Shown here piece by piece: positions 17,864-27,949 of a stretch of 64,000 nt of DNA (position 1 is its first letter; every line of letters begins with the position of its first letter). The translations under genes were made by a program, and so were the position numbers. The DNA comes from Thermoflavifilum thermophilum (GTDB taxonomy: Bacteria > Bacteroidota > Bacteroidia > Chitinophagales > Chitinophagaceae), in assembly GCF_900116565.1 (NCBI RefSeq), contig NZ_FPCJ01000001.1:1-64000 (forward strand), given 5' to 3'. Below the pieces are notes generated by a model. The model was given only the letters and a program-made list of their open reading frames with translations. It did not search any database and was not told where the DNA came from.

Positions 17864-20083
17864 TCAATTTTTTAAGGGTATGGAATCGGGCAATGCAAAT
17901 GCCACATACGCATCGCCTGAAGGAGTATTTAATTTTCCTCCACCACAAGCTATTACCACATATTCTTTTCCATTACAGCTGTAGATGGCAGGCGTGGCAA
18001 AACCCGGCGCAGGCAAATTGGCCTGCCATAAAAGCTTACCCGTGCGTTTGTGAAAAGCACGAATCTTCCCGTCGGGGGTAGCTGCAATAAACAACAAACC
18101 TCCAGCAGTAACTACAGCTCCGCCATAATTTTCTGCTCCTGTTAAGGTATCCTTATCATGCATGTAGGGATAATAACCCAGCGGGATTTGCCATTTGATT
18201 TGTCCGGTTTGCAAATCATAAGCCGTGAGTTGGCCCCAGGGCGGTGGAATGGCCGGCCAGCCTTCCGGACTTAAAAATTTGGTGTAACCATTGATGGTAT
18301 ATGGCAAATTCCAATATGGATCAATTTGTGTATCAGCTGCCACATAAGGTTTAGTTTGCAATGAGGGAATGTTTAAAATAAAACTGGCAATAGCACGCTT
18401 TTGATCTGCACGGAGTCGGCTAAAAGAAGGCATCATCCTTCGGCCGCTGTTGAGTAAGGCATAAAACTGAGTGGTATCATATTTCCGGTTTACCTGCAGC
18501 AGGGAAGGATAATTTTGTCCGCCTTTTCGATCAGCTCCGTGGCAGCTCATGCAATACTGCTGATAAAGCTGTTTCCCAGCATCCAGATAGGTGCGATGGC
18601 TATACTTGGTTTGGGTTGGTTGCAATGGAATCATTTGAATGATCCATGCCATGCGATTGCTGTTCACATACAGCCAATGCGTTTCAGGATCATACGCAGC
18701 CCCGCCCCACTCTGCCCCACCATCCATGCCGCCGGGCAAGAGCACAATGCCTCGCAGCGAAGGCGGTGCAAACAGTTGAGGGGAATCCAGTTGCTTCCAT
18801 TTCTGGAGAACTGCTTCACGGGAGGCTTCCGGTAAAAATGGATTGACGGCATACCGCCGAAGTTGTTGCATTCCAAAAGGTGCAGGAGCTACAGGAACAG
18901 GCTGCGTGGGCGATAATACTTCGCCCTCCAGATCAGATTGATGGGGCACCGGTATTTCGCGGATAGGATATAAAGATTGGCCGTTCACCCGGTCAAACAA
19001 AAACAAATACCCTCTCTTCGTGGGTTGCGCAAGCGCATCTATCGTTTTTCCATTTCTTTTCACACTCACCAATGTGGGCGGAGTGGGCAAATCTCCATCC
19101 CATACATCATGATGAGTGGTTTGATAATACCACAAGAGCTTGCCGGTAGCCGCATCCAGAGCCAAGATGCAATCAGCAAACAAATTGTTTCCCAATCGCT
19201 TGCCTCCATAAAAATCAAAAGATGCTGAGCCCAGCGAAGCATATACGATGCCTCGCTTTTCATCCATGGAAAAGCCCGACCACGCGTTGGCACCTCCAAT
19301 ATGTTTCCAGGCATTCGGATCTTGCCAGCTGTCGTAGCCTACTTCACCCGGATAGGGTATGGTATGAAAAATCCATTTGATCTGGCCTGTTCGCACATCA
19401 TAAGCCCGAATATGTCCGGGAGCAGCAGCCGGACCTTCATCTACCCGACTTCCCATAATCAACAAATCACAATAAATGATGCCGGGTGAAGTGGCTGTTA
19501 CAAACAAATCCGAGACATCACGCCCCAATCCCTCGTGTAAATCCACCCGTCCATGATGACCAAAAGTTGGGATAGGCTTACCCGTTTTTGCATCCAGTGC
19601 ATATAAATAAGAACCGGCAGCAAAAAATATTCTTTCATCACCTCGATGATCGGTCCAATACGCAAGGCCTCTATTGATATTTAAAATGAAAAATGATTTT
19701 TTATCAGCAGGCAAACTATCCAATGGATTGAACATCCATTTTAGCTTCCCAGTACAAGCATCCAGGGCAAATACTTTCAATTGTGGCGATGTGCCGTAGA
19801 GTGTGCCGTTTACCACGACAGGATTACATTCTATTTGTGAATGATTGGCCGTGTCGGCGTCACCAGTATGAAAAATCCAAGCCACTCGCAATTGTTGCAC
19901 ATTTTGGGTATCAATCTGTGAGAGAGGGCTATAATGAGCATTGTCTTTACTGCCGTGATATACGGGCCAGTCCTGATTTTGCTGCTTTACACCATGACAG
20001 GCGCAAACAAAGCATATCAAAGCAACCCAACAACCCATAAAAAAATGAGGTGTATGCCGCATATACGTGTTTATCATCCTCAT
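17864..20083 (-). CDS. PQQ-dependent dehydrogenase with inserted cytochrome c domain
   Basis: About 739 residues from ATG 20083, with an N-terminal signal/lipobox-like segment (LICFVCAC). Tryptophan-docking repeats of an eight-bladed quinoprotein propeller are clear: LDACTGKLKWMF, LDAKTGKPIPTF, YDVRTGQIKWIF, LDAATGKLLWYY, YDLQTGQIKWQI and FHKRTGKLLWQA. WDGDLPTPPTLV and DRVNGQSLYPIREIPVP match the glucose/quinate dehydrogenase group. Near residue 510 comes a c-type heme motif CMSCH, with Met in RRMMPSF about 40 residues on; the last propeller blades follow it. The cytochrome is therefore inserted, not C-terminal. It likely oxidises sugars in the periplasm and passes electrons to the respiratory chain. 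Whether the cell makes PQQ is not shown here. Confidence 0.85.
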   Translation of the reverse strand: MRMINTYMRHTPHFFMGCWVALICFVCACHGVKQQNQDWPVYHGSKDNAHYSPLSQIDTQNVQQLRVAWIFHTGDADTANHSQIECNPVVVNGTLYGTSPQLKVFALDACTGKLKWMFNPLDSLPADKKSFFILNINRGLAYWTDHRGDERIFFAAGSYLYALDAKTGKPIPTFGHHGRVDLHEGLGRDVSDLFVTATSPGIIYCDLLIMGSRVDEGPAAAPGHIRAYDVRTGQIKWIFHTIPYPGEVGYDSWQDPNAWKHIGGANAWSGFSMDEKRGIVYASLGSASFDFYGGKRLGNNLFADCILALDAATGKLLWYYQTTHHDVWDGDLPTPPTLVSVKRNGKTIDALAQPTKRGYLFLFDRVNGQSLYPIREIPVPHQSDLEGEVLSPTQPVPVAPAPFGMQQLRRYAVNPFLPEASREAVLQKWKQLDSPQLFAPPSLRGIVLLPGGMDGGAEWGGAAYDPETHWLYVNSNRMAWIIQMIPLQPTQTKYSHRTYLDAGKQLYQQYCMSCHGADRKGGQNYPSLLQVNRKYDTTQFYALLNSGRRMMPSFSRLRADQKRAIASFILNIPSLQTKPYVAADTQIDPYWNLPYTINGYTKFLSPEGWPAIPPPWGQLTAYDLQTGQIKWQIPLGYYPYMHDKDTLTGAENYGGAVVTAGGLLFIAATPDGKIRAFHKRTGKLLWQANLPAPGFATPAIYSCNGKEYVVIACGGGKLNTPSGDAYVAFALPDSIPLKN

Positions 20084-20111
20084 GAAATTAATGAGCAATC
20101 AAGATAAAAAA

Positions 20112-21020
20112 CTATTCTTCTTTTTTTGATTGGCCATGGGTTTTCAACCATTTGTAATCAATCAGATGAATATTTAGCTTATCCATCGTATTTTTTACTT
20201 GCGGATTGGTAAACAGGTCAGTAACTCCCTGGCGATCTTCTGCTACATTAGCGTATCCCTTCATATAGACAGCCTGCATCTCGCCGTCGTCAAACGAAGG
20301 ATGATCAACAAACAGATAGATACCAGGCTGTAGTTGTTGAATCATCCGAATAAAGCTATGTATTTTTTCTGAAGTCGAACGATGAGGTCCTGCATAGTTC
20401 ACGGGTTGTACAGCAGACATATCCACATATAACCCATGCAAATTTGCGAGGCTATCAATAACATGTTGCACTGCAGGATTCATCTCATTACATCCCATAT
20501 GATAACTCACATGAGAAAGCTGCGGAATAGCCTGTTGGGCAACTGTAATCTGGCGATCGAGCTCACGAACTATTTCACCTATCTTCCAGGAATGTGTGAT
20601 TAACGCTCTTGAAGAATCATAATATTTGTTTGGCCAAATTACAGGGAAAAAATAGCCGGCAGAATCAGTTAAACTGGTTGCGCAGGTTAGTGGGCGCCAC
20701 TTGATATTGTCCCACTCACTTGTTAATGCCAAATGAACACCCACATCCAAATCCGGATGCATGCGCAGCATTCGTGCAGCTTCGGGGAACCAAGGAGCCG
20801 GCACGATTACTTCCACACTTTTCATCCAACCTTTTTCATACGCTTCCATGCAAGCCAAGTTGGAAGTATGGGTAATGCCCATGTCATCGCCCCTCACCAA
20901 CAAGTAAACAGATTGTTTGGTTTGTGCACTAACAAACAATTTTGTGTACATAATACAACAAATCATCATGAAAAATATCCTGCTGCAAAGTAAAAAAGAA
21001 CGATAAAAGTAAATATGCAT
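20112..21020 (-). CDS. YdjC/ChbG-family carbohydrate deacetylase, secreted
   Basis: 302 residues with a hydrophobic signal segment (about 1-32). The catalytic start YLLVRGDDMGITHTSN carries the Asp pair of the family; DVGVHLALTSEWDNIKW provides the metal-ligand His; SHVSYHMGCNEMNP provides further ligands, and LFVDHPSFDD a late His. YdjC/ChbG enzymes deacetylate chito- and related oligosaccharides on a metal-assisted beta/alpha barrel. Being secreted within a PUL, it may remove acetyl groups from the target glycan (inference). It starts 3 bp after the frameshifted GH stop. The lysine-rich C-terminus (GQSKKEE) is unremarkable. Confidence 0.8.
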   Translation of the reverse strand: MHIYFYRSFLLCSRIFFMMICCIMYTKLFVSAQTKQSVYLLVRGDDMGITHTSNLACMEAYEKGWMKSVEVIVPAPWFPEAARMLRMHPDLDVGVHLALTSEWDNIKWRPLTCATSLTDSAGYFFPVIWPNKYYDSSRALITHSWKIGEIVRELDRQITVAQQAIPQLSHVSYHMGCNEMNPAVQHVIDSLANLHGLYVDMSAVQPVNYAGPHRSTSEKIHSFIRMIQQLQPGIYLFVDHPSFDDGEMQAVYMKGYANVAEDRQGVTDLFTNPQVKNTMDKLNIHLIDYKWLKTHGQSKKEE

Positions 21021-21023
21021 GGC

Positions 21024-23323
21024 TTAAAAATTTGAAAATAATATTTTACCTGTTTCTGAGTCCAGAATAGTTGTAGATAGAGGTGAAAGATTGATATTTA
21101 CCATTCTGCCATTTTTAAGAAAAATAGTTTGCTGACCTCCAATTTTCGTGTGTATGACCAGTAAACCATTACCTGCGTAAAAGATATCGTTACCAGATTT
21201 GTTGTAGAAATGCACACCTGCTTTTTGAAAAATATATTGCATCAGCCTGACATCATCAAACGGCATAGCAATGTACCAGGAAGTAAAGTCATTAAAATGC
21301 TTTACAGCAAATGCAGTCCGGTCTGTATGCACATAACAACCTAATGATTCAGCTCCATGATCATCTACATAAAAAGCAGGATCAAGAGGTGTTTCCCATA
21401 CTGAAAGTTGGAGGTCTGGAATAATCGAAGAATCAATCTGAATCATTACTGGCCTATCATTTTTTATTTCTTCAACATGCATGCGTACTACATCTGAGAT
21501 CAGGCTGTCAGAAAGATGTGCACCATTGCAATATCCCGGTGCATAAACCCATAGCACATGTCGATGGTTTTTTCTACATAGTCACGAATAAATTGTTTTT
21601 GTTTATCGTTAAGTACAAAAGTATTCACGAATATAACCACCTTGTATGGAGTAAGATCAAGAAGAGGTAAATCGTCAATGTGTATTGCATCGTGAACTGC
21701 ACCGCTTCTGAAAACGGCCAGGGGTAACCAATTATCCGCAAAATGGGTTAAAAAAGTCTGCTTTTTGTCACTTCCGATGTAATAAAAAGTGCGCGTGTCA
21801 AAAACCAGCAATACATCTGCATCGCTGTGATAGGATTTTTGATATTGCTGGTCTGCAAATTTTTTGAAATTCCCAATCAGCTTCATCAGGTAAGGATCGT
21901 CCCACCATCCGGTCACTCCATGGTTTATCAATCTGGGCCCACCATTAAACCCCGATGGTCCGAAATCATAAAACCAGAAGCCCATGCCTTTTGTCAAAGT
22001 AAATGATATGTTGCGAAGTGTAGTGGCCGTAGCTTCTCTGACACTTTGCATATAGACAGAGTCTTTCCAGCTAAGCAGATGAGGTTGATCATCCATTTCA
22101 TCGAGCCACAGTTTATGGTGTAAAAGGCAGGACAAAATCAGGCTCCTCGATCGATACGGATCACCTGCTGCTTCAGCATTTGGATAATAGGTTCTTGGCC
22201 CGGCAAGAAAATCAATGTAAGGTGAACTTAAAACCCGTTCAACAGCAAGATGTCCACCTGCCGCTTCCCTTCCAAATACAGCAAAAAAGTATCCATAAAA
22301 CGCGCCGGTAATAATAGGACGTGGCCAGTTTTCTTTTACAATTTTACAGAAATACAAAATATCATCTGCAACAACATCGTGTTGTGCCTCATAATAGTCA
22401 ATTACTTTTCGCTCCAGTTGAGGATTACGGAAAATACCTGCTGTCGTATGTTTGCGTTCATATAAGCCAGGAACCGTAGCCAGATCAAAATCAATATTGG
22501 GATCATGCCATGCAGATCTTAAATTTTCCACATCATGGTACTTATTCCTAAGCCAGTTCTGAAAATATCTTTTCATTGACATGCTGGTATCAGGTTCATG
22601 ATTAATGAACCCCCAGTAATGCCATTCTCCATATATGCCACATGCTATCTGAATCCCAATCAATGCATTACCTTCGGGCGTGTTGGCGAGTAAATGCAAC
22701 ATTTGTTTTAATTTATTTCCTGCCTCCTTTTTCCATGTTTCTGATGCGAGGCTAAATCGGGTGGGTGCTTCCACATCATCTTCAATAATACGTTGCATGC
22801 CCCAATTATAATCAGGCTGAGGTTTAATATCTGCATACAGTGTATTTTCAAGAGGATGTTCGGCAATCCACCATTTGGGCGCATTTACATGAAAACGAAG
22901 CATTATGGCAGCCCTAGGACAAACAGACAAGACTCCTCTGATTTGCCTTTTCAAAGTATCTATGGAAAATGTGCCATCCTTTTTCCACAAGTGATCAAAA
23001 AAAACATCAACCTGAAATATCCGGACGCCTTGTTCACAAAATGACTGAATAGTATGCCTGGGGATCTCGTACCATGTCCACCGTCCACCCGGTACATCAG
23101 GAAGTGCATAAATCATCGGATAAACAGGATGACCATTTATCCAGATAGCGGGTTTACCCTGAAACATGCTTACTTTGGCACTGAGTGGCTGGGCACAAGT
23201 GAGTCTTGAATAACCAAGCAAACAAAGTACAAATATCCAGGGTTTGGTCAGCAAAATAATTTTCCAACAGCTATTAAACATCATAATCTTTCTGGTAACA
23301 TCTTTGATAATTTGTTTGTGCAT
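21024..23323 (-). pseudogene. GH-A/GH42-like beta-glycosidase gene interrupted by a frameshift
   Basis: Two overlapping frames form one protein. Frame one (21500-23323) gives a signal peptide and a barrel: KPAIWINGHPVYPMIYALPD, GIQIACGIYGEWHYWGF with a likely acid/base Glu, KLWLDEMDDQPHL with a likely nucleophile Glu, then VVIFVNTFVLNDKQKQF. Family logic continues in the second frame (21024-21557) as VLWVYAPGYCNGAHLS plus a beta-domain to the end. The break lies at a run of six A on the coding strand (21568-21573); one more A, or a -1 slip, restores ...EKNHRHVLWVYAPG. It could be a sequencing indel, a recent mutation or programmed slippage. Start is ATG 23323, or Met 14/15 (23284/23281). Confidence 0.75.
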
Positions 23324-23340
23324 GCCGGATATAATTCAGT

Positions 23341-24981
23341 TTAATATGTGCCATATAATGTGGTTACACTTGATGCTGGCAATAGAATTGCCTTTGATGA
23401 AGGAATCATACCAATAGAATCAAATTTTGTATTTGCATTGGTTAGGTATTGAACAAACTGCTGTGGTAATCCATTACCGCTGAGTTGCACTGCCTGATCT
23501 GCCCCATCGTTGATCAAAATCACTGTGATATGCCTACCTTGCGGATCTTTAAACACAAGAGGATAAATGTGCGTGCTGGTATCTGCTGATATACCCGCAC
23601 GTATGTATCCCGGTCTGACAAACTTGTAAAAGTTTTTAGACACAAAATACCTTAAGCTCTTATTGCCATTTACATCCATAAGGCTATATGAATCAATTTG
23701 AGAAGTACTTATTGTCCAGAATAACCAGGCAGAAATATTCCCAAATCGAAATGCTGTGTACATTGCTTTCGCCAGACTCATTGCACCGTTCCAGTCGTTT
23801 GAAAAACCAGATGTTTCTGTCATCCAAAGCGGAATACCATAGGGGGCACCCCAGCTATACATTGTTTGCCAGGTTTGTGCATCCGGAGAATTGGCGGTCA
23901 CACCGTCAAATGCGTATCCATGTACTGCAATGGCACCAACATAGGGCAGAGTAGCAGGGTCTTGCAGGGATGGCATTACCATGCCTTTGATCCCATCGAG
24001 CCAACCAATATCTTCAGGAATAAATAATTTTGTTTGATAACCCCTTTGCTGAAAAGTATCACCCACTATCTTTAATAAATTATGTAGGGCTTCTCCATCA
24101 TACACACACGACTCATACCATTCCGAGAAGCGAGGCTCGTTTTGAATACTTAATGCATATAGGTCAATGCCATGTTCCTTTAACACCTGGACATATACAG
24201 CGCACATATGTGCAAAGTCATCATACATATCCAGCCGTAATTCGTTATCATCTGGTCCCGGATTAGGATTATATTTTGGGGCGGAGGCCTGATTCCCGGT
24301 GCCATTGTCAATACGACCATTTGACTTCATCCATGCCGGCGGGCTCCACACCGATGCGATAATCTTCACGCCAGCCTGCTGCATAGCCTGCAGAAAAGGA
24401 AAATATGTTTTCAGTGGCTGGCGCCCTGCAGCCTGTGTGTCAATATTGAAATAACCAGGATGAAGCTCAAAATTATAGGGCAGATCCACCCGAATCATAG
24501 ATAAGCCCAAGTCATTCAACAAATCATTTATATATCGTTGATCAGCAAATGGACCATCAGTCCAAGTTTGATTTTGCATGCCAAAGCCTCCGAGACCCTC
24601 AATTGTCTGAAAATGCTGACTCAAATCAATGTTTATCTGTGAGACTTGCGTGCTAATCTGTACCGCATAGACTGATGAAGTAGCCTGTCCATCAGATACT
24701 TTAACCTGAACAGTATAATTTTTCCCTGCTTCAAAATGATGTGTAACTACAGGTCCATCATGTGTCGAGCCCCCATCTCCAAAGTCCCACAAATAAGTTA
24801 ATGACTGCAAGTCTGGATCAGTAGCCGTAGCGGTGAATTGAAAAGTAAAAGCCGGACTGTCGAGAAGCAATGTGGTTTTTACCTCTTGTACAGTAGGTGG
24901 ACGATTGGGTGATGAAGAATTTTTCTTGCAACCTGCACAACAAAACGGAATCAGAAAAGTTAGAATTAAAATGTTTTTCAT
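23341..24981 (-). CDS. GH30-family glycoside hydrolase lipoprotein with N-terminal PKD domain
   Basis: 546 residues. Lipobox Cys18 (FCCAGC) follows a signal peptide. A PKD domain at about 28-110 carries YLWDFGDGGSTHDGPVV. The catalytic domain begins FQTIEGLGGFGMQNQTW. Acid/base Glu282 lies in ALSIQNEPRFSEW and nucleophile Glu389 in LWMTETSGF; the IIASVWSPPAWMKSNG block is typical of GH30. The C-terminal beta-domain (about 460-546) completes the family architecture. GH30 members act on beta-1,6-glucan, glucosylceramide, xylan or related links; the subfamily is not resolved. As a lipoprotein it is likely at the outer membrane. It lies 17 bp upstream of the frameshifted GH gene. Confidence 0.88.
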   Translation of the reverse strand: MKNILILTFLIPFCCAGCKKNSSSPNRPPTVQEVKTTLLLDSPAFTFQFTATATDPDLQSLTYLWDFGDGGSTHDGPVVTHHFEAGKNYTVQVKVSDGQATSSVYAVQISTQVSQINIDLSQHFQTIEGLGGFGMQNQTWTDGPFADQRYINDLLNDLGLSMIRVDLPYNFELHPGYFNIDTQAAGRQPLKTYFPFLQAMQQAGVKIIASVWSPPAWMKSNGRIDNGTGNQASAPKYNPNPGPDDNELRLDMYDDFAHMCAVYVQVLKEHGIDLYALSIQNEPRFSEWYESCVYDGEALHNLLKIVGDTFQQRGYQTKLFIPEDIGWLDGIKGMVMPSLQDPATLPYVGAIAVHGYAFDGVTANSPDAQTWQTMYSWGAPYGIPLWMTETSGFSNDWNGAMSLAKAMYTAFRFGNISAWLFWTISTSQIDSYSLMDVNGNKSLRYFVSKNFYKFVRPGYIRAGISADTSTHIYPLVFKDPQGRHITVILINDGADQAVQLSGNGLPQQFVQYLTNANTKFDSIGMIPSSKAILLPASSVTTLYGTY

Positions 24982-25011
24982 GGTTTTGAGATTAAAATAT
25001 TGGACGGTTTT

Positions 25012-25043
25012 AAAATGAAAAGGGCTTCCTAGACAGGACGCCC
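25012..25043 (-). terminator. GUCU-loop hairpin before the GH30 gene
   Basis: Minus-strand bases 25043-25022 fold into a 9-position stem (GGGC, one mismatch, UCCU) closed by a GUCU tetraloop, followed by UUUU. It lies between the 904-residue gene and the GH30 gene within the PUL. It may terminate part of the transcripts or protect a processed 3' end. The same loop occurs in the hairpin after susD. Confidence 0.55.
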
Positions 25044-25178
25044 GTTCTTGCTTAACTCCTTACGATTATGTAAAACATTAATACCCACTGGCATACTTGA
25101 TGAGTATGTTTTGATATGAAGATCATATTATCTTTCATGCTTATCTTATGAATCTTCATTTTAATTTCAATGATTGCA

Positions 25179-27893
25179 TCACCATTGTGATCTTCCCCAG
25201 AAATCAATCCACCCTCTCCATTTCGAAGCCAAAGAAACACCTTCACCAGGATGATTTTTCAAACCCCATGGCCCACCATAAAAACAATATTGCATAACAG
25301 GTCCCTCAACATAACGATTCAGCATGGTGAGGTACTGTACATACAATTGCTCTTGTTGAGGATCGCGAGTTAAGGTTAAATTATTATCGGGGTAATTATC
25401 GGCCCCGGCTTCATAGCATATTAACCGGATATTTGTATTATCAAGACTATTTTTAGCCCATATCATCATCTGTTCATCCTGAGAAATTGCATTTTGTTCT
25501 TCAGTCATAGACTGACCTCCCATGTAGGGCGCCATAGCATAGGCATCTATGGTTATGCCATAGGGATTAATTTTTACATTTCGTAATGCAGCTAAATCTC
25601 CCACAACCATGTGGTTGTAATCATATCCATCCCAGTGATAAGCTACCTGACCCGAAATGACTTTTACCAGCCTGTTGCTATCGACTCCAAATACATCTTT
25701 GAATATTTTAAACACTCGTGAGGATGCATATACGTCATACTTCCTCCACGGATCACAATATGCTCCCACATCTACAGTATCCAGGCCAAGAGCTTTTGCT
25801 TGCTGATTTGCATAAACCGTTGTTGCAAATCCCCAATTCCAAACTTCATTACCCCACTCTACATAAACTTTTAAATTTGAATTTAACTGATTCTTAATCA
25901 AAGTGGCTAATTGTCTAACATAATCATCACTTGCAGCTACCGGAATATTAATCCAATAATCTGCCCCTATGCGATTGCATAAATCAATCTGCCATTCATA
26001 GGCAACCCCGTAACTGGTCGTCCCATTCCACTCAAGATTATGCGTATTGGTCGATGGATCATAATGATCCACAAAACACGGAATCAGATTGTCTTGATTG
26101 TAATGATTGGCGGTTTTCGGAATCCTCTGACTCCAATTTACCACACACGACGTATTGGTGGCATTCCAGTCCATAAAACGCAGGCATTTTATTTTCGCCT
26201 GTTGTAGCTCACTAATTAATGTCGGATTCCATGGATTGGTCGTTGTAGCCCAATCCACACCCGATTGAAAGAAATCCTGCCATCCTTCCCACCCTATGTT
26301 CCAAAAGTTTGCACCCGGTGTCATAACTGCTGTTGAAGGTGGCTGGCTTCCACTATTTGAGAACAATTGTGATTGGGGAATGATTTGTGTGCTTTGTCCG
26401 GGGTAGCTCCATTGTAATTTTACAACAGCACCGCCCTGATTTTCATAGTATTCCAGTACTATATCATATTTCTGGCCAGCAGTAAGACTTATTGGATTCG
26501 AAGTATTTGTGGTAGGTGGATGATCTGTCCAATTATCAATAAGTAAGGAACTGTTTACCCATAAGCGAACACCATCATCAGACACTGTACTGAAGGTATA
26601 GCTACCCGTTACTGGAGCCAAGACTTGTCCCGTCCATCGAACAGAAAACAAATCCGTATTCTGACCTTGAGCATATGAACCATTTCCCCAGTTAAAATTA
26701 ATCGTTGAATCCACTCTTGTTATAGCAGGCGATCCAGAAAGTGTTTTGTTATTGAAATAGCTACCTTTTAGCCCATCTCCAGAATTGGAACCAATGGTTT
26801 GTGATGAAAGAGTAAGGGTACCAAATCCTTGCGGATATCTCCAGTTATCACCATTTCCGGCCCACATAAGCTGGCTATCTCTGCTCCCTCCATTGTCGTC
26901 ATCATCGTTGCCCACATCAAATCCAATTTGCAGCCCGGCTGAAGGTGTAATACCCAGATTACTCCAGGGGATCGCCAACTCTACCGCATATCCACCATTG
27001 ATAGCGGACCAAGCATGTTGCACACCATTCGTATTATTATGTTGTTCCCAAAGTGTAGAGGATTGATAGGCCTGTATAAACTGTCGGTCATAACTATCAT
27101 AGCTCATCCCTCCATTGTGATTTCCGTCAATATAAATTTCTACAGCATCATCATCCCACGGATTTGGAGAATCATGATACAGACTTCCATCAAGTACTTT
27201 TGCTGCAACATACAGGTAATTGTTATCCCAGCATACTGCATAAGAAACCGTATTGTTGGAGCCACCTATGATGGATTTATTTACAGCATAATTAAACTGC
27301 CATACGGATTCATTCGGGTTGCCATCGATTACAATCGTTGATAAAGTTTTATTCGCACTTGCCGAATTATTGGTAACCGTCAAAACCAGCTCAGGTTTAT
27401 TTGTGTTATTTTGCCGAGAGTAAAAACTTGTCCATGTATCTAAATTTGTTGTAATACCAAAAGAAACAATCTTATTGCCCGACATTTTTGATTGTACGTA
27501 TGAGGTAACATCAATCTCAATATATCCTTGACTGCCCGAAACCGATTTTGAAGTAATCAATGTACCGATGTCGGGTAAAGTAGTCCCTTCACTCCAGTTA
27601 TCTGTAGTTGTGGTGTTGACATTCAAAGTATATGGATTACCCCCATACACCTGATAAATCCGTAACTTTGCCTGTACAACATTTGCTGAAATATTGCTTA
27701 TATCAAACTTCAAAAACATGTGACACCACTTGCTGGCATTCAATGTACTATTTGTTCCACTGCTGTTATCACTTTGGCTATCAGTATCAGCAGTAGGATT
27801 TAAAGTTTGGCCATGTGCATAAAACGAGCCTATAATCATATACAGGACTAACATGTACAAGACATAAAGGCGATGGTGAACATACCGTTTCAT
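25179..27893 (-). CDS. Multidomain secreted carbohydrate-active protein (DNRLRE/CBM96-, CBM9- and PA14-like modules plus C-terminal clan-A-like domain)
   Basis: 904 residues with a signal peptide ending near residue 29 (AHGQ). Module 1 (about 30-175) has KFDISNISANVVQAKLRIYQ and WSEGTTLP, the DNRLRE/CBM96-type fold. Module 2 (about 185-375) has YAVCWDNNYLYVAAKVLDG, PWDDDAVEIYIDG and GGYAVELAIPW, like CBM9. Module 3 (about 383-520) has GLKGSYFNNKTLSG, VRWTGQVLAPVTGSYTF and YDIVLEYYENQGGAVVKLQW, a PA14 domain. The rest (about 530-904) looks like a clan-A barrel with VYVEWGNEVWNWG as candidate acid/base and LICYEAGADN as candidate nucleophile, but I cannot assign a GH family. First gene after susD, and probably the glycan-anchoring enzyme. 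Confidence 0.75.
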   Translation of the reverse strand: MKRYVHHRLYVLYMLVLYMIIGSFYAHGQTLNPTADTDSQSDNSSGTNSTLNASKWCHMFLKFDISNISANVVQAKLRIYQVYGGNPYTLNVNTTTTDNWSEGTTLPDIGTLITSKSVSGSQGYIEIDVTSYVQSKMSGNKIVSFGITTNLDTWTSFYSRQNNTNKPELVLTVTNNSASANKTLSTIVIDGNPNESVWQFNYAVNKSIIGGSNNTVSYAVCWDNNYLYVAAKVLDGSLYHDSPNPWDDDAVEIYIDGNHNGGMSYDSYDRQFIQAYQSSTLWEQHNNTNGVQHAWSAINGGYAVELAIPWSNLGITPSAGLQIGFDVGNDDDDNGGSRDSQLMWAGNGDNWRYPQGFGTLTLSSQTIGSNSGDGLKGSYFNNKTLSGSPAITRVDSTINFNWGNGSYAQGQNTDLFSVRWTGQVLAPVTGSYTFSTVSDDGVRLWVNSSLLIDNWTDHPPTTNTSNPISLTAGQKYDIVLEYYENQGGAVVKLQWSYPGQSTQIIPQSQLFSNSGSQPPSTAVMTPGANFWNIGWEGWQDFFQSGVDWATTTNPWNPTLISELQQAKIKCLRFMDWNATNTSCVVNWSQRIPKTANHYNQDNLIPCFVDHYDPSTNTHNLEWNGTTSYGVAYEWQIDLCNRIGADYWINIPVAASDDYVRQLATLIKNQLNSNLKVYVEWGNEVWNWGFATTVYANQQAKALGLDTVDVGAYCDPWRKYDVYASSRVFKIFKDVFGVDSNRLVKVISGQVAYHWDGYDYNHMVVGDLAALRNVKINPYGITIDAYAMAPYMGGQSMTEEQNAISQDEQMMIWAKNSLDNTNIRLICYEAGADNYPDNNLTLTRDPQQEQLYVQYLTMLNRYVEGPVMQYCFYGGPWGLKNHPGEGVSLASKWRGWIDFWGRSQW

Positions 27894-27949
27894 TGGTAAA
27901 AAATTTTTAGTTATATGCTAAAATTTTTCAGTACTTTTAATATGGCTTT

